A DNA stretch of 64,000 nucleotides from an uncultured Cyclobacteriaceae bacterium (lineage in GTDB: Bacteria; Bacteroidota; Bacteroidia; Cytophagales; Cyclobacteriaceae), in NCBI GenBank assembly GCA_937958005.1, contig CALGOB010000062.1:1-64000 (forward strand), written 5' to 3'. Positions 28,858 to 37,895 of the stretch are shown here, piece by piece; within the stretch, counting starts at the first letter, position 1; each line of letters starts with the position of its first letter. Both the position numbers and the translations under genes were made by a program. Under the pieces are notes generated by a model that was not told the DNA's origin, searched no databases, and worked only from the letters and a program-made list of their open reading frames with translations.

Positions 28858-31800
28858 ATGGCAAAACAAAATAAGTTTGGAACATTTGGCGGAGTGTTTG
28901 TTCCATCTATTTTAACTATCCTGGGGGTAATCATGTATCTCAGGCTCCCAACCATAATAGGAGAAGCTGGTCTATGGGCCACTATTGGTATTATTATAGT
29001 AGCGCATATTATATCTGTCACCACAGGACTAAGTGTCTCTTCTATTGCTACTGATAAAAAAGTAGAAGCGGGAGGTACTTATTACATGATATCCAGAAGC
29101 CTTGGTCTTCCAATAGGGGGTACATTAGGAATTGCCTTGTTTATGGGGCTATCGTTTAGTGTGAGTTTATACCTGATAGGGTTTTCTGAAAGTTTTCTCA
29201 ATACCTTCGATTGGGAAATTACTAAGAATAATATTCGTCTAGTAGGATCTATTACACTCATCATTGTTACAATTATTACTTTTATTAGCACCTCTTTGGC
29301 GCTAAAAACTCAATATTTCATATTAGGTTTAATTGTACTTTCCCTCATTTCAATATTCATGGGTTTTGGAAATCATACACATGTTGCAGAAAGCCCATTA
29401 TTTACAAACCCTACTTCTACTATTCCCTTAATGACTTTATTTGGAATATTTTTTCCGGCAGTAACTGGCTTTGAAGCAGGAGTCTCTATGTCGGGTGATT
29501 TAAAAGATCCAAAAAAATCAATACCTGGTGGTTCTATTATGGCCATTGCTGTTGGTTTTACAGTCTATATAATACTGGCATTTTTCTTATCTTATACTGT
29601 GGATGCAGGCTTTCTTAACAATACGGATGGAAAAGCTCCAATGGTAGAAATAGCTCGTATTAAAGAATTAGTCATAGCAGGCATTTGGGGTGCCACACTT
29701 TCATCGGCATTAGGTAGTATTTTAGGTGCACCAAGAATCTTACAGGCTACAGCGATTGACAAAATAACACCTAGTTTTCTGGGAAAAGGATCTGAAAAAA
29801 GTAATGAACCCCGTAATGCATTGTTACTCACTTTTGCTCTTGCTGAAATCGGTATATTAATTGGTGAATTAGATGTAATTGCTAGAATTGTTTCTATCTT
29901 CTTCATTACCACTTACGGGTTCTTAAATATCAGTGCCGCTTTCGAGAAATTGACCAGTACCGATTTTCGTCCTGAGTTCAAAGTTTCACACTGGATCAGT
30001 ATTGTAGGTGCTATTGCCTGTATCATTGTCATGATCCTTTTAGATTTTGTGGCATTACTAGGAGCAACCGTACTTCTTTTTGCCTTGTTTTTCTATTTAA
30101 AGAACAAAGAACTCTCTCTTGAATCTGGTGATGCATGGAGCGGCGTTTGGGCTACACTGGTTAAAAAAGGGCTGACTAAATTAACTAAAAACAAACTGCA
30201 CAATAGAAACTGGAGGCCTAATATCATTATGTTTTCAGGTAATCCAAATACCCGAAAATACATGATCCAGATGGGCAAGGCCATTTCAGGTAAACTCGGG
30301 GTGCTCTCTGCCTTTGAACTTCAAGAGAGTGATGCTAAAATATTGGTAAAAACAGCTGCTAACCTCAAAGAAGAAGCTGATGATTCAGGTTATTTTCACT
30401 ATAAATTCAATTGCAAGGATGTCTATGCCGGGATGGACAGTGTTTCAAGGCTTTATGGTTTTTCAGGAATAGAACCCAATACCATTCTGATGGGCTGGAG
30501 CAGAAACCCGAGAAACAAAGACCAGTTTATTGACCTTTTGAAAGGCTTTGATGAAAATGGCTACAATTCCATTTTCCTAGATTATAATACTGAAAAGAAA
30601 TTTGGCAACCAAAAAACTGTAGATATCTGGTGGACTGGAAATGACAGAAATTTGTCTTTGGCCGTTAAGATTATTCAACACCTTACCTCATCAGAAATTT
30701 GGAAGGTATCCCAGACACGTTTGATGATCATTAACCCAATCAACTCAGAAGCAGAAAATATTTATAGGTCAGCCAGTGCCCTCATGAAAGATTTCAGGGT
30801 AGATGCCGATGTCAGAGTAATTAACAATGAATTAGATCCTCTTTCCAGAAAAGAAATAATAGCAGAGGAATCCAAAACAACCGATTTAGTGATTCTAGGC
30901 ATTTCAGACCGGGCTTATAGCAACCTTGGAGATCATTATGACGATATTAGTGGTATATTAGATGAAGTAGGCAGCACTATGGTTATCAATGCTTCTAAGG
31001 CATTTGAGGAACATGAGGTAATCAGGTTTAATCATACTAGTAAGGAAAATATTTCAACAGAATTTACTGACTTTAATTTACCAGAAATTAAACTTTCTAA
31101 ATATCCTGAAATAGCTGATGACATCACTTTACAACAGCAAAATGGAGCTAAGGTATTAGAACTACTTTTTAGAAAAACATTTGCCCAAACTTCTAAAGAC
31201 CGATTGTCTGCCATTGATGAAATACAACATAGAGTAGAATCTACTCAAAAGGAAGTCCTTAAAATCAACGACCTCAATGAACTTGTAAGGCGGAAAAAAG
31301 CTGTAGACAAACTGAAGAATGATACTTTCTACAAAGTAAATGCATTGCTTAAAAATGGCCTAAGTGATGAAATTCTTAAAGCTCATGAGGAGAAGTTAAC
31401 CCAAGGACTTAATTGGTATTTGGTAAGACTAAAAGAAGAAATCGCCAAATTTCCTATCAAGTTAGTAGTTAATTATCAAGCTGATGATATTAAAATAGAC
31501 CCTAGTGATAGATGGGGCTTAAGGTGGAATAAACGCTGGATGAAGTTTAAAAAGTCAATTTTTGGCATCTCATACAAGCAAGCTATCGCCTATAGAAAAA
31601 GTGCTAAATACTATCAGTACCAAAACAGGTTAGAATTCCTTAATCATTATTTAGAGCAGTTGTTATTAGAAGAAGTTTCTTTTTATGAGCAACTAAGAAA
31701 TATAACCAAAAACTTATTTGCTTATTTCGATAACTTAGAAAAGAAGTTTGATTCAGGGGATGAAAACTGGGCGGATACTTCAGTTCTTGAACAAGTCAAA

Positions 31801-33939
31801 AATGAGGTCATTCTTTTACGTGAATCTGAAAAATCATTGGACATCATCCAGCAAGGAAGGCTACAATTAGAGTATGTGAAAAATCTGCAAATTATGAATG
31901 ATCATTTATCATTAATAGATACAGATGAAATTACTTACCAAAAACTTAAGGGAGATAAATACCACAAAGAACTGGTGCAAAAAGCATCGGAGTTTCCCGC
32001 CTTGTATGATTTAAAAATCAGAAATACTTTAAATCTAATCTTGATAGAATTATCAGTAAACGCCACTCGAAATAGAATGGAGACTATTCAAGATAGTTTT
32101 ATTCAAGAGATCACGCAATTGCTGGAAAGGAAGTATTTTAAAGAGTTGGACCTTTTAGAAGAGATACTTACTAATGAGCAAGAGCTTCCACAACAAGAAA
32201 AATTTAATGCTTCACTGTCTTTAAACACGCATCTTAAGGAAGCATTTGACCATGCTCTGGAACGGATGATCCCATTAATAGAGCAGATGCCCGACAATTT
32301 AAAAATCTCCTCCATTACACAAAATGAAGAGGGTGACTCTTCAGTATCTATCCCTGTGGCAAGGATGATGGAATACTATTTCAAATCTCAGTTTCAAATA
32401 CCCATGGAAGAGGCGTTTGAGCAGTTAAGCGAATCTATCAAAAGATCCACTTACGGGGTTAAGGATATTATTAACCTGGTAGAAATTAGTTTGGAAGGTA
32501 ATCCAGAGAACAAAAATGCTAAAATAGAATCTGAAACTTTAACAGATGCACTCAAAAAAATAAAACAAGAATCCCAGACAGTCAAAGAAGACATCAAACA
32601 GTTTAAGGACATCTCTTGCGAAGCGTTAGGAGAGGTTTACAGCCCATTATCTTCAATGAAAATAGAAAAAAGTGCTTCTGAATTCTCGTCGGGACTGAGG
32701 GTATATCAAAGTAAACAAGTAATAAGCAGTTTAGGTGAACTGTGGCAAAATGGTCAATTGAAAGTTCAGAAATTGATGACAAAGATATTTTATAGCAGAA
32801 GTGAAGGAATTCTTTTTGCCAAGAAAAATAAGCACATCAATTACATACAATCCAATACCAGTAAACTACTTACTTTAAGGGAAAAAGTAAATCCAAAAAA
32901 GTCAGTTACTGCAGTACTTCCACATTTCTATGTGACATTATTCAATGGTAAGTCAAGCATTGGCAAAGATTATTGGGTCACTAGAAATATTGAAGAACAG
33001 TCATTTAAAAAAGCAGTTAAAAGATACAAAGAAGGCTATAAAGGAGGTATCATGGTCATCGGAGACCGTAATACCGGAAAGACTGTTTTCATTAAACAGA
33101 TGGCTCAAGAACTCCTTAAAAACCAACACGTTTATACTGTTTTTCCTTCATCTCAAGGAAGTAGAAGTATCGATGATTTTAATAAAGCCATAGCTAAAGC
33201 CACTCAAAAAAGAGGGGAAGCTCAACAAATCCTAGGCAGACTACCTGCAGGCAGCACCTTAGTAATTAATGATTTAGAATTATTTTGGGAAAGAAGTGAA
33301 GGTGGAAACGCAGTGATTAAACTCCTCCAACAGCTAATTAACCAATACAGTCATAAAATCCTATTCATCCTGAATACCAACCCTCAAGCCTTTAAAATCA
33401 TCAATCAAGAAAATTGCATAGAGCCATATTTTATCGAAATTATTAATATGATGTCATTTGATGCTGAAGAATTGAAAGATTTGGTAATGAAACGTCATAA
33501 ATCCAGTGGACTAGGAATAGTTTATCATGATGAAAAGGTTTTAACAGAGGTTCAGCTAGCACACCTATTCAATAAATATTTTGATTACAGCAGTGGAAAT
33601 CCTGGCACAGCATTGGGAGGTTGGTTAGCCCACATCAATAAACTGAGTAAAGGAAATTTGATTATTAATAAACCAGCTTTTCCTGCGCTTAGTATTTTCA
33701 ATGACTTAGATGAAAATTTGCAATTACTGCTTACGGAATTTGTTTATCATAAGAGACTTTCCGATGCAAGTATCGCTAAAGTCATGAAATGGAGTGAAGA
33801 ACATACAAATTCAATGATTTTATCTATGCAGCGTTCAGGCATCATTACAGAAAAAGTACCTGGGACTTATCAAATAGATCCATTTCTGCAACCTTTCCTA
33901 GTTCAAGCATTCAAGGAGAAAGGATTGTTTACTAAATGA
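28858..33939 (+). CDS. SLC12-type cation-chloride cotransporter fused to helical stalk and P-loop ATPase
   Basis: A single uninterrupted 1693-residue frame. Residues 1-416: APC-fold transporter with 12 helices, starting FGTFGGVFVPSILTILGVIMYLRLP, the hallmark of Na-K-Cl/K-Cl cotransporters. About 450-716: the SLC12 cytosolic domain with two alpha/beta units (NWRPNIIMFSGNPNTRKYM, TTDLVILGISDRAYSNLG). About 730-1330: mostly charged helices, probable coiled coil. About 1380-1560: ATPase with Walker A GDRNTGKT (1402-1409) and Walker B LVINDLE (D1472, E1474). The end looks like a winged helix (SDASIAKVMKWSEEHTNSMILSMQRSGII). Ordinary bacterial SLC12 proteins are about half this size or less. I infer an ATPase-gated ion cotransporter; ion specificity is unknown. 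Divergent from MscS, hence perhaps osmotic control. Confidence 0.85.
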   Translation: MAKQNKFGTFGGVFVPSILTILGVIMYLRLPTIIGEAGLWATIGIIIVAHIISVTTGLSVSSIATDKKVEAGGTYYMISRSLGLPIGGTLGIALFMGLSFSVSLYLIGFSESFLNTFDWEITKNNIRLVGSITLIIVTIITFISTSLALKTQYFILGLIVLSLISIFMGFGNHTHVAESPLFTNPTSTIPLMTLFGIFFPAVTGFEAGVSMSGDLKDPKKSIPGGSIMAIAVGFTVYIILAFFLSYTVDAGFLNNTDGKAPMVEIARIKELVIAGIWGATLSSALGSILGAPRILQATAIDKITPSFLGKGSEKSNEPRNALLLTFALAEIGILIGELDVIARIVSIFFITTYGFLNISAAFEKLTSTDFRPEFKVSHWISIVGAIACIIVMILLDFVALLGATVLLFALFFYLKNKELSLESGDAWSGVWATLVKKGLTKLTKNKLHNRNWRPNIIMFSGNPNTRKYMIQMGKAISGKLGVLSAFELQESDAKILVKTAANLKEEADDSGYFHYKFNCKDVYAGMDSVSRLYGFSGIEPNTILMGWSRNPRNKDQFIDLLKGFDENGYNSIFLDYNTEKKFGNQKTVDIWWTGNDRNLSLAVKIIQHLTSSEIWKVSQTRLMIINPINSEAENIYRSASALMKDFRVDADVRVINNELDPLSRKEIIAEESKTTDLVILGISDRAYSNLGDHYDDISGILDEVGSTMVINASKAFEEHEVIRFNHTSKENISTEFTDFNLPEIKLSKYPEIADDITLQQQNGAKVLELLFRKTFAQTSKDRLSAIDEIQHRVESTQKEVLKINDLNELVRRKKAVDKLKNDTFYKVNALLKNGLSDEILKAHEEKLTQGLNWYLVRLKEEIAKFPIKLVVNYQADDIKIDPSDRWGLRWNKRWMKFKKSIFGISYKQAIAYRKSAKYYQYQNRLEFLNHYLEQLLLEEVSFYEQLRNITKNLFAYFDNLEKKFDSGDENWADTSVLEQVKNEVILLRESEKSLDIIQQGRLQLEYVKNLQIMNDHLSLIDTDEITYQKLKGDKYHKELVQKASEFPALYDLKIRNTLNLILIELSVNATRNRMETIQDSFIQEITQLLERKYFKELDLLEEILTNEQELPQQEKFNASLSLNTHLKEAFDHALERMIPLIEQMPDNLKISSITQNEEGDSSVSIPVARMMEYYFKSQFQIPMEEAFEQLSESIKRSTYGVKDIINLVEISLEGNPENKNAKIESETLTDALKKIKQESQTVKEDIKQFKDISCEALGEVYSPLSSMKIEKSASEFSSGLRVYQSKQVISSLGELWQNGQLKVQKLMTKIFYSRSEGILFAKKNKHINYIQSNTSKLLTLREKVNPKKSVTAVLPHFYVTLFNGKSSIGKDYWVTRNIEEQSFKKAVKRYKEGYKGGIMVIGDRNTGKTVFIKQMAQELLKNQHVYTVFPSSQGSRSIDDFNKAIAKATQKRGEAQQILGRLPAGSTLVINDLELFWERSEGGNAVIKLLQQLINQYSHKILFILNTNPQAFKIINQENCIEPYFIEIINMMSFDAEELKDLVMKRHKSSGLGIVYHDEKVLTEVQLAHLFNKYFDYSSGNPGTALGGWLAHINKLSKGNLIINKPAFPALSIFNDLDENLQLLLTEFVYHKRLSDASIAKVMKWSEEHTNSMILSMQRSGIITEKVPGTYQIDPFLQPFLVQAFKEKGLFTK

Positions 33940-33966
33940 TTAAAGGGTATCTCTGAATACCCTTAA
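33940..33966 (+). terminator. Terminator after SLC12-ATPase gene
   Basis: TTAAAGGGTAT and ATACCCTTAA pair around a 6-base loop, then TTTTAT. It overlaps the stop codon region. Confidence 0.75.
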
Positions 33967-34026
33967 TTTTATGAAAAATTGATTTATTAGCTTCACAGAT
34001 CAGTGTATATAGTTTATTTTTGCACC

Positions 34027-34419
34027 ATGAATCTATCATCTAAGTTTATTGCCATTTTATATGTCTTTCTATTAGCTTCCTGTGAAGAAATAGATCAAAC
34101 TTTTCATTTGTACAGAGTCCAGAATCAATCTTCTGAATTGACCCTGAGGTATCAGACTGTTAATGATCACACTGAGATCACAACCACCTTAATAAGAGGT
34201 GAATTTCTCAATTTTCAGGATTATGTTCAAACAGGAGATAATGAGTTACTAAACAGCAGCGAACTGGCTTCCTTATTTCTTCTATTTGAAATCACCCAAA
34301 ACGGACAAAAAGTAGATTTTAATTTACCTGAAAAAGAATGGATCTATCTTGATGGCGGGGTTAGTTCTGATCATGGCAGAGTGCATGATTATCGGCTTGA
34401 AATAAGAGATTTGGACTAA
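34027..34419 (+). CDS. Small secreted lipoprotein, unknown function
   Basis: A 130-residue protein with signal peptide and lipobox (FLLASC), so anchored in a membrane after lipidation. The mature part is beta-rich with no motif I recognise (LYRVQNQSSELTLRYQTVND, KEWIYLDGG). The ATG at 34027 is preferred to an in-frame GTG at 34003 because it begins a standard signal sequence. Isolated gene after the SLC12-ATPase terminator. Confidence 0.7.
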   Translation: MNLSSKFIAILYVFLLASCEEIDQTFHLYRVQNQSSELTLRYQTVNDHTEITTTLIRGEFLNFQDYVQTGDNELLNSSELASLFLLFEITQNGQKVDFNLPEKEWIYLDGGVSSDHGRVHDYRLEIRDLD

Positions 34420-34537
34420 TTGTTTGATTTTGGTAAATACTTAAGTGTTAAATATTCCTAGAATAAGGATCACTATAAGCTATTTACCCGAATGAGTTTA
34501 TAGGTAATGGGGATAAATATTTGTGTGATTAATAAAA

Positions 34538-34574
34538 AATCATGCTAAATAATTCATGAAATATTAGCATGATT
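34538..34574 (+). terminator. Rho-independent hairpin
   Basis: AATCATGCTAA and TTAGCATGATT, 11-bp arms with a 15-base loop, followed by TTTTCTTG. It lies about 120 bases beyond the small lipoprotein gene. Confidence 0.65.
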
Positions 34575-34646
34575 TTTCTTGTTAAAAGTGTTTGAATTTC
34601 TGCTGATCTAACTTAAGCTATACAATAATCCCTGCTAATAGCGTAT

Positions 34647-34678
34647 AAAAACACCCAACATTGCTATGCTGGTGTTTT
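34647..34678 (-). terminator. Terminator of the minus-strand RiPP precursor
   Basis: On the minus strand, arms AAACACC/GGTGTTT with further CA/TG pairs are followed by TTTTTAT. It begins about 55 bases after the precursor stop. Confidence 0.65.
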
Positions 34679-34733
34679 AAGCATTAGAACTGAAGATAAA
34701 ATATTCGTACACTTTGATGAAAATGAACTGATA

Positions 34734-34922
34734 TTAAAAAATAATAGGGCAGCCTGGTCCACCAAACAATGAAACTGGGCAATCAGCAGGGTTAACAGTC
34801 CTAACAGGGCATGGTAAATCAACAGAAACTCTATGCCATCCTCCTTTTAATTCATTATCACCTTCTAGTTTAGTTACAAAGCTTTTAACCTTGATGTTTT
34901 CAAGCGAAATTTTCTTAATCAT
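34734..34922 (-). CDS. RiPP precursor peptide, pinensin-like leader (orphan)
   Basis: A 62-residue peptide. Leader MIKKISLENIKVKSFVTKLEG ends in a double-glycine at 27-28. The segment LxxLKVxSFVT resembles leaders of pinensin-family lanthipeptide precursors from Bacteroidota (family recognition by eye). The predicted core is 34 residues with three cysteines at 38, 48 and 58, exactly ten apart, each as CP, plus Ser/Thr at 33, 42 and 51 and many prolines. It shares the leader with the precursors at 37088 and 58775, but the cores are unrelated. No lanthionine synthetase, peptidase or transporter gene lies in the window, so any modification must occur in trans. It has its own downstream terminator, which argues for a real transcript. 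Confidence 0.75.
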   Translation of the reverse strand: MIKKISLENIKVKSFVTKLEGDNELKGGWHRVSVDLPCPVRTVNPADCPVSLFGGPGCPIIF

Positions 34923-35315
34923 GATAAAATTGTTTATAAAATCCCCTACTCTTTACAGGTTTTTCGGGCTTCACCTTCAGAGTAAAAATAGCGTTTCAAC
35001 TCTCAAAAGAAAATTTGATAGGCTACTTAAACTCGGCAAAAACGTAAAATAACGGAAATTGAGTAGGTGCCCCCTCTAGGTTTTTAGGTAGATACGCTTT
35101 AGGTATCATGATTCAACTATGAATCAATTAAGTTTATATTTTACATATTTTACCAAGAGCCTGCATAAAAAAATCACAGCTAAGTTTGAATAAAAGAAGA
35201 GTTTCAAATATCACACTATTTTAGTATGATCTAAAATGGGTACCACTATATACTTTTTCACTCTGAAAAAGTATATAAGCAAGTAAATCCCATTCAAAAG
35301 TAAAGATCAATACAA
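34923..35315. other. Intergenic, no gene seen
   Basis: 393 AT-rich bases upstream of the RiPP precursor and downstream of the EEP hydrolase gene. Besides the hairpin at 35247 nothing is recognisable. Confidence 0.5.
35247..35277 (-). terminator. AT-rich hairpin after EEP hydrolase gene
   Basis: TATATACTTTTTC and GAAAAAGTATATA are perfect 13-bp arms with a 5-base loop, about 40 bases past the stop on the minus strand. The low GC content makes it a weak terminator; a protein-binding dyad is the alternative. Confidence 0.5.
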
Positions 35316-36305
35316 TTATTCCTCTTTTACTGAAAAGCTTCCTATAATTGGTAGGTGATCACTGATTACACGCATAGACTGAGCATCATAAAAAAGTTTT
35401 ACCTCTACCTGCTTTAATTCTTTCGCCATGTGTTGGTTAGGGAGCATGTAATCAAGCCTTCTGGTTACATTATCTGCTGGATGTGTATAGATGTCATCAC
35501 CCAAAGGATCCATTAAATCATTATCACCTGTTTTTTTCAATAACAACTTAATTTCTTGACTATTGGGCGTGGCATTCAAATCTCCGACGACTAATATATT
35601 TCTAGTAGGATCATCTTGTAAAACTTGTTCAAAATGACTTTTCAATAAATTGATCTGCCCTGTTCGCATCCCTATATTTCTATCACCTCTACCTGCTTTT
35701 AAGTGAAGCCCGGTCAGTTCAAAAGAATAGTTTTTCTGCGGAAACACATCCATTGACCACATTCTGGTATTTAAGCGGTTTTGAGTTTGGACTCTTCCCA
35801 ATGTATCTACCCAATTTTCTACCGGAGTCGTTACATTTCCATAGCTATGCAAAGTACCTAAAGGAAATTTACTCATCACAACTACATTCATATACCATGT
35901 ATGACTAGGCGCATCTGCAAAGTATAAGTATCCCATATTGCCTAACGAATCTTTTGCTAATTTTCTTAAATATTTTGCACTTTCAAATTCTTGCAAAACA
36001 ACTAGGTCTGCATTGGCAGTTCTTAGAGCATTTAAGAAGGGAGAAATTCTTGGCGCCATCGTGGGACGTGGGTTATTTTCTCTATCATTTTCTATATAAG
36101 GGTCATCAAATGGATCTAAGAAATGTTCCACATTCCATGTAAGGACAGAAAATTCTTTTTGATTAGGGTATTCATAACCAGCAGGAATTACTGTCCCCTT
36201 TCTATATAATTTTTGAGCTCTAAAAACGCTCGCATTTTGATTTTTTATATTTTGACAACTAATACAAATCACTAATGAAATAATGATTATAATAATATTT
36301 CTCAT
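35316..36305 (-). CDS. Endonuclease/exonuclease/phosphatase-family lipoprotein
   Basis: A 329-residue exported protein with lipobox (VICISC, Cys near 17). The EEP fold is shown by LTWNVEHFLDP, LVVLQEFES (metal-binding Glu), ELTGLHLKAGRGD, VVGDLNATPNSQE (catalytic D/N) and VISDHLPIIG (catalytic Asp-His). Members cleave phosphodiesters in nucleic acids or phospholipids. Being lipidated, it probably acts in the periplasm or at the cell surface on extracellular DNA or lipids; the substrate is not deducible. Confidence 0.9.
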   Translation of the reverse strand: MRNIIIIIISLVICISCQNIKNQNASVFRAQKLYRKGTVIPAGYEYPNQKEFSVLTWNVEHFLDPFDDPYIENDRENNPRPTMAPRISPFLNALRTANADLVVLQEFESAKYLRKLAKDSLGNMGYLYFADAPSHTWYMNVVVMSKFPLGTLHSYGNVTTPVENWVDTLGRVQTQNRLNTRMWSMDVFPQKNYSFELTGLHLKAGRGDRNIGMRTGQINLLKSHFEQVLQDDPTRNILVVGDLNATPNSQEIKLLLKKTGDNDLMDPLGDDIYTHPADNVTRRLDYMLPNQHMAKELKQVEVKLFYDAQSMRVISDHLPIIGSFSVKEE

Positions 36306-36450
36306 GTAATGGATTCTATAAAAATTGAAGGCAAAACTAAATACCCTGCGTTATAATACAACCTTAATCGCTTAGAAAAATCAAATAGTAACACTGACTT
36401 AAAACAAGCCTTTTTCACATATTACACTCCTCATAATCTGTTTTATTTAT

Positions 36451-36626
36451 CCCGAATGATGCATTAGACTTTTAAGAGAAAATCATAAATAGCTGTTAGA
36501 TAGCTACTTAAATTCTGATTTGAAACGCAGACATAGTCTCCATTATAGTGAGTAGGAAATTAGGATTTAAGTGGCTAAATGACTGTTAGTTATGGTTTGC
36601 ATCAAATTTCTATTGCATCATTCGGG
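36451..36626. mobile_element. 176-bp inverted-repeat element (MITE-like), copy at 36.5 kb
   Basis: Begins CCCGAATGATGCATTAGA and ends TCTATTGCATCATTCGGG, which are inverted ends with one or two mismatches. Flanks are TTTAT on both sides, a possible 5-bp duplication. It differs from the copy at 38981 at 7 positions by my count and has the same length and orientation. No coding capacity. Confidence 0.8.
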
Positions 36627-36645
36627 TTTATAATAAACCATTCAT

Positions 36646-36753
36646 AAAAAAGGAGATACAATCTTCGAATCTGGTCAAAACACCAATAAAATGTATGAGG
36701 TTATTAAAGGGGCTGTTAAAATACGAAGTCCTATGAGTTCTCTAAAGCATTAG
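36646..36753 (+). pseudogene. Crp/Fnr-family regulator fragment
   Basis: About 35 codons open to a stop at 36751: KKGDTIFESGQNTNKMYEVIKGAVKI matches the cyclic-nucleotide-binding core (GDxIFxxGxxxxxMYxIxxGxVKI). It lacks the start, the rest of the beta barrel and the HTH. It begins 19 bases after the 176-bp element, suggesting that rearrangement there removed the rest. Confidence 0.6.
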
Positions 36754-37087
36754 TAGTTACAACCATTAGAGGTATTGTTTGTCTTATCAGAAAATTTTTC
36801 GGCAAAATTATCTAGCATAGATACTGACAACAAGCAAAAATCAAAGCCTATCTCATTGTTAATATGAGATTAAAACTTGTAGCAATTGAATAAAATCAAC
36901 TGATAAGTAACATTTAGTACTTTTCAGGAACTGTATCTGAAAGTATGAAGCCTAATATGAATTAGTTAAATACGCTTATGAATTGACTATTGCCAGATCA
37001 ATTATTAAAAACAATATTGTCTCTAAAATTAGTTGGATAGCTGTTGCTCCCCACCAAATATTTAAAAGTTTACCAAAAAAATACGTT

Positions 37088-37291
37088 ATGAAAAAGAATA
37101 TTTTAAAATTAGATCAGCTAAAAGTAAAGAGTTTCATTACTAACCTTGGAGTAGAAACTGAAAAGACTTTAAAAGGAGGGAGTCTTGTGCCGGATCCTAT
37201 CGGTGACAATGACGATACTTTAGACTTCCATTGTGGTAAAGGTGGAAGTGCAATATGTACACTCGGTTGTAGTAATATAATTGTTTGTTGA
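37088..37291 (+). CDS. RiPP precursor peptide, pinensin-like leader (orphan)
   Basis: A 67-residue peptide. Leader MKKNILKLDQLKVKSFITNL ends at a double-glycine (30-31). The core of 36 residues is acidic at first (DPIGDNDDTLDFH), then Gly/Cys-rich, with cysteines at 49, 57, 61 and 67 and Ser/Thr at 54, 58 and 62, a pattern suited to thioether or disulfide rings. The ATG at 37088 is chosen over upstream codons in the same frame because the leader motif begins there. A strong terminator follows 7 bases after the stop, so it is monocistronic. No modifying enzyme is nearby. It lies between two direct copies of the 176-bp element. Confidence 0.75.
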   Translation: MKKNILKLDQLKVKSFITNLGVETEKTLKGGSLVPDPIGDNDDTLDFHCGKGGSAICTLGCSNIIVC

Positions 37292-37297
37292 TAATTT

Positions 37298-37332
37298 AAA
37301 AGGTCTCATACTAATTGATATGAGACCTTTCT
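37298..37332 (+). terminator. Terminator of the plus-strand RiPP precursor
   Basis: AAAGGTCTCATA and TATGAGACCTTT, perfect 12-bp arms around an 8-base loop, directly downstream of the precursor stop. Confidence 0.8.
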
Positions 37333-37351
37333 AAAAAGCTAAAGGATAATT

Positions 37352-37895
37352 TTAAAGTTTTCTCAACTTATAAATTACTCTTTCCCCTTTGTTAAATACT
37401 TGCCCCAAAATAAGGTCTCCATTCCTGTCAATATCACCTACCACTACTGAAACAGTTTCATTCCCTATAGCTAAATTCCCAAGTTCAAAATTAAATAGAT
37501 TGGGAATTTCTACTGTCCCACTGAAATACTTTGATACCTCTACGGTATAAAGAATCTGATTTTGTCCTCCTAAAAACCGTGCTTCACTATCTACAAATTT
37601 AATCATAGATACATCAGTCAGGTTGTTATCCGTAGCTGGGTAAAGTAATTTATTCACTGCTATCAGGCTTACTGAATCAAATTCACCCCGTCCCTCTTTT
37701 TCTAACTCAACCAACCATCTTCCGGCCAAACCTTGCACGGTTGTGAATAGTGTATTGTTCCTCCCATTTTCTTCTTCTTCATCATTATCTTCATCTTCGT
37801 CATTCTGACCATCTTCTCCGTCTTGACCATCCTCTCCATTTTGGCCATCTTCTTCATCTTGATCATTTCCTTCTTGCTTGCCATCAGACTCTATC
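37352..37895 (-). pseudogene. 5'-truncated protein with acidic Gly-Gln repeats
   Basis: The open frame reaches 38077, but its first ~55 codons are the antisense of the IS1595 remnant, so the native gene is retained only from about residue 60 on. That part starts with a low-complexity acidic tract built of EDGQNG/EDGQDG units and runs of Asp/Glu, then a beta-rich region ending in VVVGDIDRNGDLILGQVFNKGERVIYKLRKL. It looks like the C-terminal part of an exported protein; I do not recognise the family. The insertion removed its signal and start, so it is probably dead. Confidence 0.6.

Larger units (their letters stand above)
34420..34733. other. Intergenic stretch with two terminators
   Basis: Gene-free between the lipoprotein gene and the RiPP precursor on the opposite strand. 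It holds two hairpins listed separately and an isolated ACCCGAATGA (about 34487), which may be a scrap of the 176-bp element end. Confidence 0.5.
36306..37087. other. Accessory stretch with MITE and gene debris
   Basis: No intact gene. Contains the 176-bp element (36451-36626), then debris of a Crp-type regulator (36646-36753). The frame 36983-37087 leading into the RiPP precursor is open but shows no leader-like pattern, so it is taken as untranslated. Confidence 0.6.

Noticed and set aside
32945-33193. Overlapping ORF inside the SLC12-ATPase gene, possible frameshift site
   Set aside because: The main frame is continuous through this region, including the Walker A motif; the other frame is a shadow.
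36983-37087. Longer form of the plus-strand RiPP precursor (102 codons)
   Set aside because: The upstream 35 codons do not resemble the leader, whereas MKK... at 37088 matches the other two precursors.
37780-37890. Possible CRISPR-like or tandem repeat array
   Set aside because: The repeats encode EDGQNG-type residues in the protein frame; short irregular units without spacers.
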